Shown: positions 36,450 through 45,572, counted from the stretch's first letter. The stretch: 64,000 bases of DNA from Novosphingobium sp. (GCF_027489515.1 NZ_JAIXZS010000049.1:1-64000), one strand, 5' to 3'. The notes: generated by a model not told the origin, from the sequence alone. Numbers and translations: made by a program.

Positions 36450-36919
36450 AACTGGTCCACGCGAGCATGCCCGCCGACGATCCCCGCTTCGCGGCGGAGG
36501 TGCTGTCCCGGATCATGGGCGGCGAGGCGATCCCGTTCCCACCCGCCGGCCCGAAGGCCTGGATGGCCTGGTCGGGTGACGGGGCGATCGAGCTTGAGGT
36601 CGTCCCCCGCGGCGCCGCGCTGCGTTATGAAGCCGATCAGGGCAACTGGCGCAGTGGCGGTCCGGCCTCGCGCGAAACCGAAGTCCACTTCGCCATCTCG
36701 GTCGGGCGCAGCGCTGACGAGATCCTCGATATCGCGCGCGAGGCTGGCTGGAAGGCCCGCCATTGCGACCGCGGCGACGGGTTGTTCTCGCTGGTCGAGG
36801 TCTGGGTCGACGATTGCTTCATGATCGAGTTCATGGATCCCGCCCAGACCGCACGGTACGATGAAGTCGTCACCCCGGCCAAGTGGAAGCAGTACCTCGC
36901 CGATATGCAGGCAAGCTGA
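36446..36919 (+). CDS. VOC-like small protein co-encoded with TetR
   Basis: The 157-residue protein has a VOC/glyoxalase-like layout: KLVHASMPADDPRFAAEVLS at the start, then AIPFPPAGPKAWMAW, and a closing VEVWVDDCFMIEFMDP. A preceding GGAAGGAGAA gives a strong ribosome site. It is encoded with TetR (ATGA overlap). Reaction unknown; the regulator and enzyme may act on the same small molecule. Confidence 0.8.
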   Translation: MKLVHASMPADDPRFAAEVLSRIMGGEAIPFPPAGPKAWMAWSGDGAIELEVVPRGAALRYEADQGNWRSGGPASRETEVHFAISVGRSADEILDIAREAGWKARHCDRGDGLFSLVEVWVDDCFMIEFMDPAQTARYDEVVTPAKWKQYLADMQAS

Positions 36920-36996
36920 TCGGCGCTGGTCCCCCGCTTGGCATCGCGTCCGGCCCTGCTAAACCGGCGCCGAACCATTGCAGCGGGGGAGCACGC

Positions 36997-37833
36997 ATGA
37001 CCAATCACGTCGCCGGCAAGTCCATCGTCATCACGGGTGCTGGCGGCGGCTTCGGCCGGCTTGTCGCGCACAAGGCTGCGGCGCTCGGCGCCAAGGTCGC
37101 TTGCGGCGATATCGATCTTGCCGCCGCGCAGGCGACCGCCGATGCGGTCACCGGTGCGGGCGGAGCGGCCATCGCCGTTGAGACCGACGTGCGCGATCTC
37201 GCGGCGGTCAAGGCGCTCGTTGCTGCCGCCATTTCCGCGCACGGCGGGATCGACGTGATGATCAACAACGCGGGCATCATGCCGCTCGCGTTCTTCTCTG
37301 ATCATGAGGCGGCCTATCCGGCGTGGGAGCGCTGCATCGATATCAACATCAAGGGCGTCCTCAACGGCATGGTCGCCGCCTACGATCCGATGATCGCGGC
37401 CGGGCGCGGCCAGATCGTCAACCTCTCCTCGATCTACGGCAATTTCCCGGTGATCGGCGCAGCGGTCTATGGCGCGTCCAAGTCCGCGGTGAACTTCCTT
37501 TCGGAATCGCTGCGCGTCGAAAGCCGGGGCAGAATCAAGGTCACCACGATCAAGCCCACCGGCGTTCCCACCACCGGCCTTTCCGGCACGGTGATCAACC
37601 CCGCTGCAGGCGTGGGCATCGTCGCGCACAACATGCCCGAATTCATGGACATGGTGCAGCAGATGGGGGCGGGCACCTTCCCGGCTGCGCGGCTCAGCCC
37701 TGATTCCATCGACTACGCCAGCCTTGCGCCGGACCATATTGCCGATGCGATCATCCACGCGATCAACCAGCCCTGGGGCGTCTCGATCTCCGAAGTCACC
37801 GTCCGCGCATCGGGCGATCACTTCGTGCTCTAA
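36997..37833 (+). CDS. Short-chain dehydrogenase/reductase
   Basis: The 278-residue SDR shows VITGAGGGFGRLVA (cofactor loop), NNAGIMP, the catalytic VNLSSIYG serine and the YGASKSAV Tyr/Lys pair (about 155-159). Position three of the loop being Gly-Gly-Gly and the acidic D following the second strand (CGDIDLA) favour NAD. It precedes the styrene-oxide-isomerase-like gene by about 146 bp. Confidence 0.92.
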   Translation: MTNHVAGKSIVITGAGGGFGRLVAHKAAALGAKVACGDIDLAAAQATADAVTGAGGAAIAVETDVRDLAAVKALVAAAISAHGGIDVMINNAGIMPLAFFSDHEAAYPAWERCIDINIKGVLNGMVAAYDPMIAAGRGQIVNLSSIYGNFPVIGAAVYGASKSAVNFLSESLRVESRGRIKVTTIKPTGVPTTGLSGTVINPAAGVGIVAHNMPEFMDMVQQMGAGTFPAARLSPDSIDYASLAPDHIADAIIHAINQPWGVSISEVTVRASGDHFVL

Positions 37834-37979
37834 GCAACAGGGCATCGGGCGGGCAGGGGGCATCGCCCTTGCATTCCCGTCGCCGGATGACGCAGCGATT
37901 CGGATGTGGTCTATTGCCGAGGGGAGGCGCCATCCGCATCGCAGCGGTTCGGAAGGGCCGAGAAAAGGGGGAGGCAACC

Positions 37980-38474
37980 ATGCTGCAGGAACGGCGGCGC
38001 GCGCTGCTCGTGTTCAATGGGATCGCTCTGATCGCCACGGCGCTGGTGGCGGGGTGGATCTATTTCTTTTTCCTGCTGGGGGCCATCGATCTCTGGCCCA
38101 TCATCACCGATGTACCGGTGCACATCGGCGGCGACCGGCGCGCATGGAACATGGCGCATCTTGAAGGGCTGACCAACGGCACGCTGCTCATCGCCATCGG
38201 TGCAGGCGGTCACTATATCCGCCTGAGCGAGCGGGCGCAGGCGTGGCTGTTCTGGTCGTCGCTCACGTTCGGCTGGCTGTTCACCCTGCCCGCCATCGCC
38301 AACGCGGTGTTCGGCACGCGCGGGCTCGAATTCGGTCGCGGCCCCTTTCCGGGCAACGTGACGATCAACAACATCATCTTCCTGTGCGGCTGGCCACCGA
38401 TCACGGCGGTGCATATCGCCATCGGTCTGGCGCTATGGGGGTGCTGGCAGCATTACCGGCATTTGGGAGAGTGA
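37980..38474 (+). CDS. Styrene-oxide-isomerase-like membrane protein
   Basis: The 164-residue integral membrane protein has four hydrophobic segments (about 13-34, 64-80, 88-110, 126-156). From memory of StyC, the matching features are VPVHIGGDRRAWNMAHLEGL with His60, then TNG with Asn66 six residues later, GWLFTL, and RGLEFGRGPFPGN. StyC carries the same His-to-Asn spacing and RGL-FG block. The Asp and Tyr of the StyC active site appear replaced (Phe97, Ala105). It would isomerise an epoxide to an aldehyde if active. The start follows GGGGGAGG. Repeat copy B begins 8 bp after the stop. Confidence 0.65.
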   Translation: MLQERRRALLVFNGIALIATALVAGWIYFFFLLGAIDLWPIITDVPVHIGGDRRAWNMAHLEGLTNGTLLIAIGAGGHYIRLSERAQAWLFWSSLTFGWLFTLPAIANAVFGTRGLEFGRGPFPGNVTINNIIFLCGWPPITAVHIAIGLALWGCWQHYRHLGE

Positions 38475-38482
38475 GGGGACAA

Positions 38483-38702
38483 GGGCCAGGACCTACTAAT
38501 CGCGCCTTCGAGGTTTGAGGCAAAATGGCTCAGATTGGTCAGCCGGAGGCCATCGCTAGCTAAATCCCTATGGGACGCTGGAATGGCTTCCATCTCAGGC
38601 AGGGACTGGCTTCGAAAGGCAACCAGCCTTCCCTGCGCAAGTATCCGCCCGATATGTGCGCCATTCCAGCGCCTCGACGGCGCGATTAGTAGGTCCTGAC
38701 CC
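38483..38702 (+). repeat. Palindromic dispersed element, copy B
   Basis: This 220-bp copy has terminal inverted repeats of about 24 bp with one mismatch (inner part CAGGACCTACTAATCGCGCC). Arms of 12 bp at 38576-38587 and 38660-38671 pair (CGCTGGAATGGC), enclosing a conserved AAGGC/GCCTT hairpin. A TCCC-TAT-GGGA hairpin precedes them. It is inverted relative to copy A on the map, but the flanking genes are inverted too, so it has the same sense relative to transcription. No open frame is shared with copy A. Confidence 0.85.
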
Positions 38703-38787
38703 AATGCCCCTGCCCAAATCGGGAGTGGCCGCAGCCGCGCACCCTCCCCATGGTCGGCCATCACCACAAACACAGAAGGAACGCGCA

Positions 38788-39549
38788 ATGGATCTCGGGC
38801 TCAAGGACAGGAAGGCCATTCTGGTCGGCGCCAATGGCGGGATCGGGCGGCAGGTGGCGCTCGCGCTGGCGGCTGAAGGATGCCACGTTGCGGTATGCGG
38901 GCGCACGCAGGTCAAGGTCGACAAGATCGTGGGTGAACTCGCCCCAAGCGGCGTGACGGTCTATGCCGAGGCGCTCAACGTGACCGATCCGGAGGCGGTT
39001 CCGGCGTTTGTCGACAAGGCGGCCGCAGCGCTCGGCGGCTGCGACATCTTCATCAGCTTCACCTCGGCCAATCTCGGCGAAGACAGCGATGCCGGCTGGG
39101 ACGCGGTGATGCAGGCCGATATCCTCCCCATGCGCCGCGGCGTCGCAGCGGCGAAGCCCTGGCTGCTCAAGTCCGATGCCGGTTCGATCATCTGCATGAG
39201 CTCGACCGGCGCGGTCGAGGAATTCATGGGCGTGCAGCCCTACAACGCGCTCAAGGCGGCGGTCATGGTCTATGCGTCAGACCTCTCGCAGGCGCTGGCT
39301 GGCGAGGGCATCCGCGTCAACTGCATCACGCCCGGCCCGATCATGACCGAGGATGGTCCCTGGGCCTACATCAAGGAAAAGATGACGCCCTTCTATGATG
39401 CGACTTTGGCCAAGATCCCGATCGGCCGGATGGCAACGGGCGAGGAATTGGCACGGGCGATCGTGTTCGTTGCATCGCCGGCCTGCCTCGCGATGACGGG
39501 CGCGAACATCGTCGTCGATGGCGGCTATACCAAGCGCGTCCAGTTCTGA
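38788..39549 (+). CDS. Short-chain dehydrogenase/reductase
   Basis: The 253-residue protein has a full SDR layout: ILVGANGGIGRQVALALAAE (cofactor loop with Asn in place of the usual Ser/Thr), SICMSS-like IICMSSTG, and a Y-x3-K (YNALKAA, about 157-161). It ends with VVDGGYTKRVQF. It begins 86 bp after repeat copy B. The expected substrate is unknown; the neighbourhood suggests an aldehyde or alcohol from the upstream membrane protein (inference). Confidence 0.9.
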   Translation: MDLGLKDRKAILVGANGGIGRQVALALAAEGCHVAVCGRTQVKVDKIVGELAPSGVTVYAEALNVTDPEAVPAFVDKAAAALGGCDIFISFTSANLGEDSDAGWDAVMQADILPMRRGVAAAKPWLLKSDAGSIICMSSTGAVEEFMGVQPYNALKAAVMVYASDLSQALAGEGIRVNCITPGPIMTEDGPWAYIKEKMTPFYDATLAKIPIGRMATGEELARAIVFVASPACLAMTGANIVVDGGYTKRVQF

Positions 39550-39591
39550 ACGGCACCCCCCTCTCCCGCCGGGGGAGGGGGCTTTCCCGGC

Positions 39592-40248
39592 TCAGCGGAT
39601 CGGGCAATCCGGCGAGAGGCGCATGTCGAGATAGTTGTCCACCGCACGCATCATGTCATCGAGTTCGTTCTCGAAGAAGTGGTTGGCGCGGGGGATCTCG
39701 TCGTGGTGGATGGTGATGTGCTTCTGCGTGCGCAGCTTGTCGACCAGCTTCTGCACCGCGTTCGGCGTCACCACCGTATCGGCAGCACCCTGCACGATGA
39801 TGCCCGAGGCGGGGCAGGGGGCGAGGAAGCTGAAATCGTACATGTTGGCGGGCGGCGCGACCGAGATGAAGCCGCGGATCTCCGGGCGGCGCATCAGGAG
39901 CTGCATGCCGATCAGCGCGCCGAACGAGTAGCCCGCGATCCACGTCGTGCTCGCCTCGGGGTGGATCGACTGCACCCAATCGAGCGCGGCGGCGGCATCG
40001 GACAGTTCGCCGATACCGTTGTCGAACGAGCCCTGGCTGCGGCCGACGCCGCGGAAGTTGAAGCGCAGCACGGCAAAGCCGCGCGCCACGAAGGTCTTGT
40101 ACATAGCCTGCGTGATGCGGTCGTTCATCGTGCCCCCGGCCTGCGGGTGCGGATGAAGGATCATCGCGACGGGCGCGCGCGGACGCGAGGCGGGCTGGAA
40201 GCGGCCTTCGAGGCGACCATCGGGACCGGGGAAGATGACTGCGGGCAT
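39592..40248 (-). CDS. Alpha/beta hydrolase
   Basis: The 218-residue hydrolase shows AMILHPHPQAGGTMNDRITQ, LRFNFRGVGRSQG, the nucleophile elbow AGYSFGALIG (Ser about 104) and IPRANHFFENELDDM, which holds the catalytic histidine. The pattern matches the dienelactone hydrolase/YsgA-like group common in proteobacteria. It is convergent with the SDR and divergent from the first cysteine desulfurase. Confidence 0.88.
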   Translation of the reverse strand: MPAVIFPGPDGRLEGRFQPASRPRAPVAMILHPHPQAGGTMNDRITQAMYKTFVARGFAVLRFNFRGVGRSQGSFDNGIGELSDAAAALDWVQSIHPEASTTWIAGYSFGALIGMQLLMRRPEIRGFISVAPPANMYDFSFLAPCPASGIIVQGAADTVVTPNAVQKLVDKLRTQKHITIHHDEIPRANHFFENELDDMMRAVDNYLDMRLSPDCPIR

Positions 40249-40390
40249 GGACTGTCCTGATCTGCCCACCCTGTCGTGGGGGCCGTTGGGCCGCGCGGCA
40301 CGCCGGGGCTGGGAAAAGCGAGAAGCCGCTATATAGAAATGGTTGCCTCAAAAGCAATCATTCCCGCCTGCCTACGGATCTGCGCCACCG

Positions 40391-41410
40391 ATGCCCGCCA
40401 TCTACCTCGATCATGCCGCCACCACGCCGCTGCTGCCCGCAGCGCGCGAGGCGATGCTCGAGGGCTTCGCGATCTGGGCAAACCCCTCCAGCCCGCACAA
40501 GGCAGGCCGCGCCGCCCGGGCGGCGCTGGAGGACGCGCGGGAGCGGGTGAAAGCGGCGCTCGGCTGGCAGGGCGAGGTGATCTTCACGAGCGGGGCGAGC
40601 GAGGCACTGGCGATTGCGATGACGCGCTGCGTTCAGCCGCTCGCGGCGGTTTCGGCGGTTGAGCACGAGGCGGTGCTGCGCTGGGCAGGAGACGTTGCGC
40701 GGCTGCAAGTCGATGGTGCGGGGCGCGCGCGTCTCGAGGGCAAGCTCGCCGGACTGGTCGCGGTTCAGCAGGTCAATAATGAGACTGGTTTGATCCAGCC
40801 CCTGGACGCGGTGATCGGCGCTGTCCGCGCGGCAGGCGGACTGCTGCTCGCCGATTGCGCACAAGCGGCGGGCAAGATCGCGCTGCCCCCAGCAGACCTG
40901 ATTGCCATCAGCGCGCACAAGTTCGGCGGCCCCATCGGCGTGGGCGCGCTGCTGGTGCGCGATTGGGCGATGCTGAAGCCCACCGGCGGGCAGGAGCGGG
41001 GCTACCGTGGCGGCACCGAAAATCTGGCCGGCGCGCTGGCCATGGCCGCAGCGCTGGAGGCGGGGAGCGACTGGCTGGGGGAGGCGGCGCGGCTGCGATT
41101 GCGGCTGGACGAAGCGATCGTCGCGGCAGGCGGTGAGGTGGTCGCGCAGGATGCCCCGCGGCTCGCGACGATTGCCGGGTACCGGATGCCGGGCCGCTCG
41201 GCCAATGCGCAGCTCATTCGCTTCGACGGCATGGGGATCGCAGTTTCGGCTGGCAGCGCATGTTCTTCGGGTTCGCTCAAGGCCAGCCCGGTGCTCACGG
41301 CAATGGATTATCCCAACGCCGGCGAGGTGATCCGCGTTTCGATAGGGCGTGAGACGACCGAGGCGGACGTTGATGCCTTCCTGGCAGCTTGGCGGGAGAT
41401 CAGGGGATGA
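40391..41410 (+). CDS. Cysteine desulfurase family protein (first of tandem pair)
   Basis: The 339-residue PLP enzyme has IYLDHAATTPLLPAAREAM, TSGASEALAIA, the PLP lysine in ISAHKFGGPIGVGALLV (about 175) and the catalytic cysteine loop SAGSACSSGSLKASPVL. It mobilises sulfur from cysteine for Fe-S clusters or thiolation. It is shorter than IscS (about 404 residues) and overlaps the second copy by 4 bp. The ferredoxin follows, consistent with cluster assembly. Confidence 0.9.
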   Translation: MPAIYLDHAATTPLLPAAREAMLEGFAIWANPSSPHKAGRAARAALEDARERVKAALGWQGEVIFTSGASEALAIAMTRCVQPLAAVSAVEHEAVLRWAGDVARLQVDGAGRARLEGKLAGLVAVQQVNNETGLIQPLDAVIGAVRAAGGLLLADCAQAAGKIALPPADLIAISAHKFGGPIGVGALLVRDWAMLKPTGGQERGYRGGTENLAGALAMAAALEAGSDWLGEAARLRLRLDEAIVAAGGEVVAQDAPRLATIAGYRMPGRSANAQLIRFDGMGIAVSAGSACSSGSLKASPVLTAMDYPNAGEVIRVSIGRETTEADVDAFLAAWREIRG

Positions 41411-42495
41411 TCGACCAAGCCCATATCTATCTGGATTACCAGGCCACCACCCCGCTCGCCCCCGAAGCGCGCGAGGCGATGCTGCGCTGGCTCGGCGAGG
41501 ACGGCTTTGCCAATCCGCACAGCCCGCACCGGCCCGGCCGCGCGGCGGCTGCTGCGGTAGAAGTGGCGCGTGAACAGGTGGCCGCGCTGTTTCCCCCCGG
41601 CGGCCGCGTGATCTTCACTTCGGGCGCGACCGAGGCGCTCAATCTCGCCATCCTTGGCTGCAGGGCGCAGCGGCTGACGGTCTCGGCGGTTGAACATGCA
41701 GCGGTGCTTGATACCGCACGTTTCGCCGATCCAGATTGCACGGTGCTGCCGGTGAGCAGCGCCGGGTTGGTGGACGCCGCCGCGCCTGTTCCGCCAGGCA
41801 CGGAGCTTGTCGCGGTCATGCAGGTCAACAACGAGATCGGGACCATTCAACCGGTCGAGGCACTGGCCGATGCAGCACATGCGGCGGGTGCGTTGTTCCT
41901 CTGCGATGCGGTGCAGGCGGCGGGCAAATTCGCACCGCCAACGAATGCCGACATGATCGCGATTTCCGCGCACAAGCTCTACGGACCCAAGGGCATTGGC
42001 GCGCTGTGGGTGCGCGATGGCGTTGCCCTCACTCCGCTGATCCACGGCGGCGGGCAGGAGCAGGGCCTGCGCTCGGGCACGCTCTCCCCGGCGCTCTGCG
42101 CCGGGTTCGGTGCGGCGGCAGCCCTGTGCACAAGTCTGCGGGAAAGCGATGCACAGCATGTGGAAAGCCTGTGGCAGCAGGCCCGCGCGCTGTTTGCCGG
42201 CTGGACGCTTAACGGCGATGCGGAGCGGCGCTGGCACGGCAATCTCAACATCCGCCGCGATGGGCTCGATGTGGGGCGACTGATGTCGGATTGCCGCACC
42301 CTCGCGTTTTCTGCAGGTTCAGCCTGCGCCAGCGGCTCGGGCCGGCCCAGCCATGTCTTGCGCGCGCTCGGACTTTCGGACAGGGAAGCAAAAACCGCGA
42401 TCCGGATCGGCTTCGGGCGCTATACGAGGGCAGAGGATCTTGAACGGGCCGCAGCCGCGATCAACGCGGCCTCAAGCGCGCAGGGAGCCCTATAA
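41407..42495 (+). CDS. Cysteine desulfurase family protein (second of tandem pair)
   Basis: The 362-residue PLP enzyme starts IYLDYQATTPLAPEAREAML. It has TSGATEALNLAIL, VMQVNNEIGTIQPVEAL, the PLP lysine in ISAHKLYGPKGIGALWV, and the catalytic loop SAGSACASGSGRPSHVLRAL, closer to IscS than its partner. The pair differs in sequence, so this is an old duplication. Whether they form a heterodimer or have separate sulfur acceptors is unknown. Confidence 0.92.
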   Translation: MIDQAHIYLDYQATTPLAPEAREAMLRWLGEDGFANPHSPHRPGRAAAAAVEVAREQVAALFPPGGRVIFTSGATEALNLAILGCRAQRLTVSAVEHAAVLDTARFADPDCTVLPVSSAGLVDAAAPVPPGTELVAVMQVNNEIGTIQPVEALADAAHAAGALFLCDAVQAAGKFAPPTNADMIAISAHKLYGPKGIGALWVRDGVALTPLIHGGGQEQGLRSGTLSPALCAGFGAAAALCTSLRESDAQHVESLWQQARALFAGWTLNGDAERRWHGNLNIRRDGLDVGRLMSDCRTLAFSAGSACASGSGRPSHVLRALGLSDREAKTAIRIGFGRYTRAEDLERAAAAINAASSAQGAL

Positions 42496-42498
42496 GCC

Positions 42499-42831
42499 AT
42501 GGTCAAGGTCACCTTCATCACCGCGCAGGACCAGCGGATCAACGCCGAAGCGGCGGTCGGCATGCGTCTGCTTGAAGTGGGCCAGAACGCCGGGATGCCG
42601 CTCGAGGGCACCTGCGAGGGGCAGATGGCCTGCTCGACCTGCCATGTCGTCGTCGCCGCCGAATGGTTTGGCAAGCTTGCCCCCGCCAGCGAGGACGAGG
42701 AAGACATGCTCGATCTCGCCGCCGGGGTAACGCGCACCAGCCGTCTTTCCTGCCAGATCGTGCTGACCGAGGCGCTCGACGGACTCGAGGTACGCGTGCC
42801 GGAAGAAGCGCGGGATATGCAGGGCCGCTGA
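42499..42831 (+). CDS. 2Fe-2S ferredoxin (adrenodoxin type)
   Basis: The 110-residue ferredoxin has the vertebrate/adrenodoxin-type cluster motif: EGTCEGQMACSTCHVVV supplies three cysteines, and TSRLSCQIVL supplies the fourth. The acidic EDEEDMLD region lies between. It is placed 3 bp after the second cysteine desulfurase, so it is cotranscribed. It likely supplies electrons for Fe-S assembly or to a P450. Confidence 0.94.
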   Translation: MVKVTFITAQDQRINAEAAVGMRLLEVGQNAGMPLEGTCEGQMACSTCHVVVAAEWFGKLAPASEDEEDMLDLAAGVTRTSRLSCQIVLTEALDGLEVRVPEEARDMQGR

Positions 42832-42888
42832 GCCGCGCTAGGGGAATACCCGTAGGGCCGCGTGAGAGGCCGCAACCGGGAGTGATCG

Positions 42889-44532
42889 TTGCCGCACCGC
42901 GCCTTGCACCGCATGCTTTGCGCGTTGTTTGCCGCGATGGCCTGCGTGGCAGCCAGCCCAGCCCACGCCCAGCTCCGTGCGCTGCAGAACCCCTCGTTCG
43001 AATCCAATGATCCCGCGGGCCCGGGTGCGCCCAATTTCGAGATCCTGCCCATCGCCTCGGTCTTGGGGTGGAGTTCCACCACCGGCGAGATCGAGCTGTG
43101 GGACACCAATTTCAACAGCGTGCCGGCCTATGCGGGCGTGGTCTTTGCCGAAATGAACGCCAACCAGCCGGGCACGCTGTTCCAGAACATCTGCCTGATC
43201 AACGGCGAACCGGTCGGCTGGACGTTTGCGCACCGCGCACGTCCGGGCGGCCTTGCGACGCAAACGGTGCGCTTTCAGGTGGCATCGAGCACCGGCACCG
43301 TTATCCAGACGCTGACGACGCAGGCTTCGACGACGGCCAACCAGGTGTGGAACGTCAACACCGGCAGCGCGACCTACAGCGGCACGTCGGGCATGCAGCG
43401 CGTGCAGTTCACCACCAGCGATGCAGGCTCGTTCGGCAATTTCCTCGATGCGATCCAGCTCTCGTTGCGGCCCTTCGTCCAGATCTCTGCGGCGAACAGC
43501 ACCGGCGCGGAAAGCGTGGCGAGCGCAGGCATGGCGACACTGCTGGTCACCGGTTCCACCACCAGCGCGATCAATGTCATCGTCAACATCACCGGCGGGA
43601 CGGCGACGCGGGGAACGGACTATACCACCCCCGGCAATGCCGCGACCTTCACGGTGACGATCCCCGCGGGCACCTACTACAACAGCCCGATCCCGCTCGG
43701 CATCGCGGTGGTGGACGACACGGCGGTGGAAGCAACCGAGACAATCAATTTCTCGATCAGCGCGGGCACCGGCTACACCATGGCCAACACCACGACTTGC
43801 GGCGCGTCATCAGTCACCTCAGGCACCTACACCATAACCGACAACGACAGCCGCGTGACCCTGCGCAAGCAGTGGGCCGATGCGACGGTGGGCGACGATG
43901 CCGATGTCACGATTTCGCGCGCCAGTACGGTAATCGGCACGCTCACCTCGGATGCGGGCGCAGCCGGCGAACTCGATACCAGCACCACCCCCACGCCGGT
44001 CGTTCTGGGCGAGACAGTCACGCTGGGCGAGACGCTCGCGCCCACCAATGTGAGCCGCTATCTCGGGACGGTTGCCTGCACCGGGGCGGCGGATACCAAC
44101 CTCGCGGACGGCCTCACCATCGGTGCGGCCGAGACCTCGATCGTCTGCACCTATACCAACACGCGGGTGCCGGCGCTGGCCGTGACGAAAACCTCCGCGG
44201 TGATTTCGGACGGGGTCAATGCCAGCAACCCCAAGGCGATTCCCGGCGCGGCGCTGCGCTATTGCATCCTCGTCACCAATCCCGGGACGCTTTCTGCAGC
44301 CAATGTGGCGGCGACCGACCTGCTGCCCGCCGGGATCACCTACAGCGCAGGAACTGCCCGCAGCGGCGCGACCTGCACCACCGCTGGCACGGTTGAGGAC
44401 GACGACGCTACTGGCCCTGACGAGACCGATCCCTACGGCGTCGCCTTTCTCGCCGGCACGCTGACCGCCTCGGCCACCACGCTGGCACCGGGGGCAAGCT
44501 TTGCGATCACGTTCGACGCCACGTTGAACTGA
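42889..44532 (+). CDS. Exported Calx-beta / DUF11 repeat protein
   Basis: The 547-residue exported protein has a signal peptide (MLCALFAAMACVAASPAHAQ). A jelly-roll-like first part begins LRALQNPSFESNDPAGPGAP. A Calx-beta domain follows around residues 205-320 (GTDYTTPGNAATFTVTIPAG, then DTAVEATETINFSIS). Near the end is a DUF11 domain (PGAALRYCILVTNPGTLSAA). These folds are typical of surface or secreted adhesion-type proteins. TTG 42889 has a good GGGAG site; ATG 42913 is an alternative. The protein lacks an obvious anchor. Confidence 0.8.
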   Translation: MPHRALHRMLCALFAAMACVAASPAHAQLRALQNPSFESNDPAGPGAPNFEILPIASVLGWSSTTGEIELWDTNFNSVPAYAGVVFAEMNANQPGTLFQNICLINGEPVGWTFAHRARPGGLATQTVRFQVASSTGTVIQTLTTQASTTANQVWNVNTGSATYSGTSGMQRVQFTTSDAGSFGNFLDAIQLSLRPFVQISAANSTGAESVASAGMATLLVTGSTTSAINVIVNITGGTATRGTDYTTPGNAATFTVTIPAGTYYNSPIPLGIAVVDDTAVEATETINFSISAGTGYTMANTTTCGASSVTSGTYTITDNDSRVTLRKQWADATVGDDADVTISRASTVIGTLTSDAGAAGELDTSTTPTPVVLGETVTLGETLAPTNVSRYLGTVACTGAADTNLADGLTIGAAETSIVCTYTNTRVPALAVTKTSAVISDGVNASNPKAIPGAALRYCILVTNPGTLSAANVAATDLLPAGITYSAGTARSGATCTTAGTVEDDDATGPDETDPYGVAFLAGTLTASATTLAPGASFAITFDATLN

Positions 44533-44536
44533 GCGC

Positions 44537-45493
44537 TCAGCCCTTGCGCGCCATCCTCCGCATCGCCTGCGGTGGCTGGCCAAACGCGCGGAGGAAGGCG
44601 CGGCGCATGCGTTCGGGATCATGGAAGCCAAGGCCGGCAGCGATCGCTTCGATCGGGGCAGTGCTGTTCTCCACGCGTTCGCGGGCGACTTCGAGCCGCA
44701 GCCGCTCAACCGCCCTGGCCGGGCTGAGGCCCATTTCGCGGGTAAAGGCGCGCGAGAAGTTGCGCGGGCTCATCGCAGCCTGTGCAGCCAGCACTTCGAC
44801 CGTCAGCCGCTCGCCGAGGTGGGCGCGAATCCAGCCAAGCAGGGACGCGAAGGGCCCCGCCTCACCGCCGAGATCTGCCAGCGCGGAAAACTGTGACTGC
44901 CCGCCTGGACGGCGGTAGTAGACGACCATTTCCTGCGCTGTGGCGCGCGCGGTCGCCTCTCCCAGATCCTCGGCAATCAGCGCGAGCGCGAGGTCGATGC
45001 CTGCGGTGATCCCGGCGGACGTCCAGACCGGGCCATCACGCACATGGATGCGGTCGGGCTCGACGAGGACCTTGGGAAACATGCGCGCCAGCTGCGGCGC
45101 GCGGCGCCAGTGCGTGGTGGCGCGGCGCCCGTCGAGCAGACCCGCGCCCGCCAGCACCAGCGCGCCCGAACAGACGCTGCACAAGCGGCGCACCGCGCCG
45201 GCGGCGCCGCGCAAATAGGCCAGCGTTTCCCCGTCACGCATCGCGCGGCGGCTGCCATCGCCGCCCATCACCATCAGCGTATCGAGCTTGCCTGCTTCTG
45301 CGGCGCTGCCCGCCGCCACGGTTTCGATCACCACCCCGGCGGAGCTGCGCACCGGTCCGCCGACGGCCGAGAGCAGGACCAGCCGATACGGCCTGCGCGC
45401 GATCCGGCCCGCCACTTCAAAGCTGGTGATCGGGCCTGAGGCATCGAGCAACTGGAAGTCATCGAAAAGGTAGAGGCCGATCGTGCTTGGCAT
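44537..45493 (-). CDS. GlxA family regulator (DJ-1/PfpI domain plus AraC HTH)
   Basis: The 318-residue regulator has an N-terminal DJ-1/PfpI-like domain (MPSTIGLYLFDDFQLLDASG; the nucleophile region LCSVCSGALVLAGAGLLDG) and a C-terminal AraC HTH (LTVEVLAAQAAMSPRNFSRA, then FHDPERMRRAFLRAFG). It likely senses a small metabolite and controls the divergent DJ-1 gene, whose start lies 80 bp away. Its stop is 4 bp from the convergent DUF11 stop. Confidence 0.9.
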   Translation of the reverse strand: MPSTIGLYLFDDFQLLDASGPITSFEVAGRIARRPYRLVLLSAVGGPVRSSAGVVIETVAAGSAAEAGKLDTLMVMGGDGSRRAMRDGETLAYLRGAAGAVRRLCSVCSGALVLAGAGLLDGRRATTHWRRAPQLARMFPKVLVEPDRIHVRDGPVWTSAGITAGIDLALALIAEDLGEATARATAQEMVVYYRRPGGQSQFSALADLGGEAGPFASLLGWIRAHLGERLTVEVLAAQAAMSPRNFSRAFTREMGLSPARAVERLRLEVARERVENSTAPIEAIAAGLGFHDPERMRRAFLRAFGQPPQAMRRMARKG

Positions 45494-45572
45494 GGCGCAA
45501 AATGAGGGATCATTGTCATTTTGTCAAAGAGCGGATTGCGGGATAGTGCTGCGAGAGACAAGGCAGGAGCCC

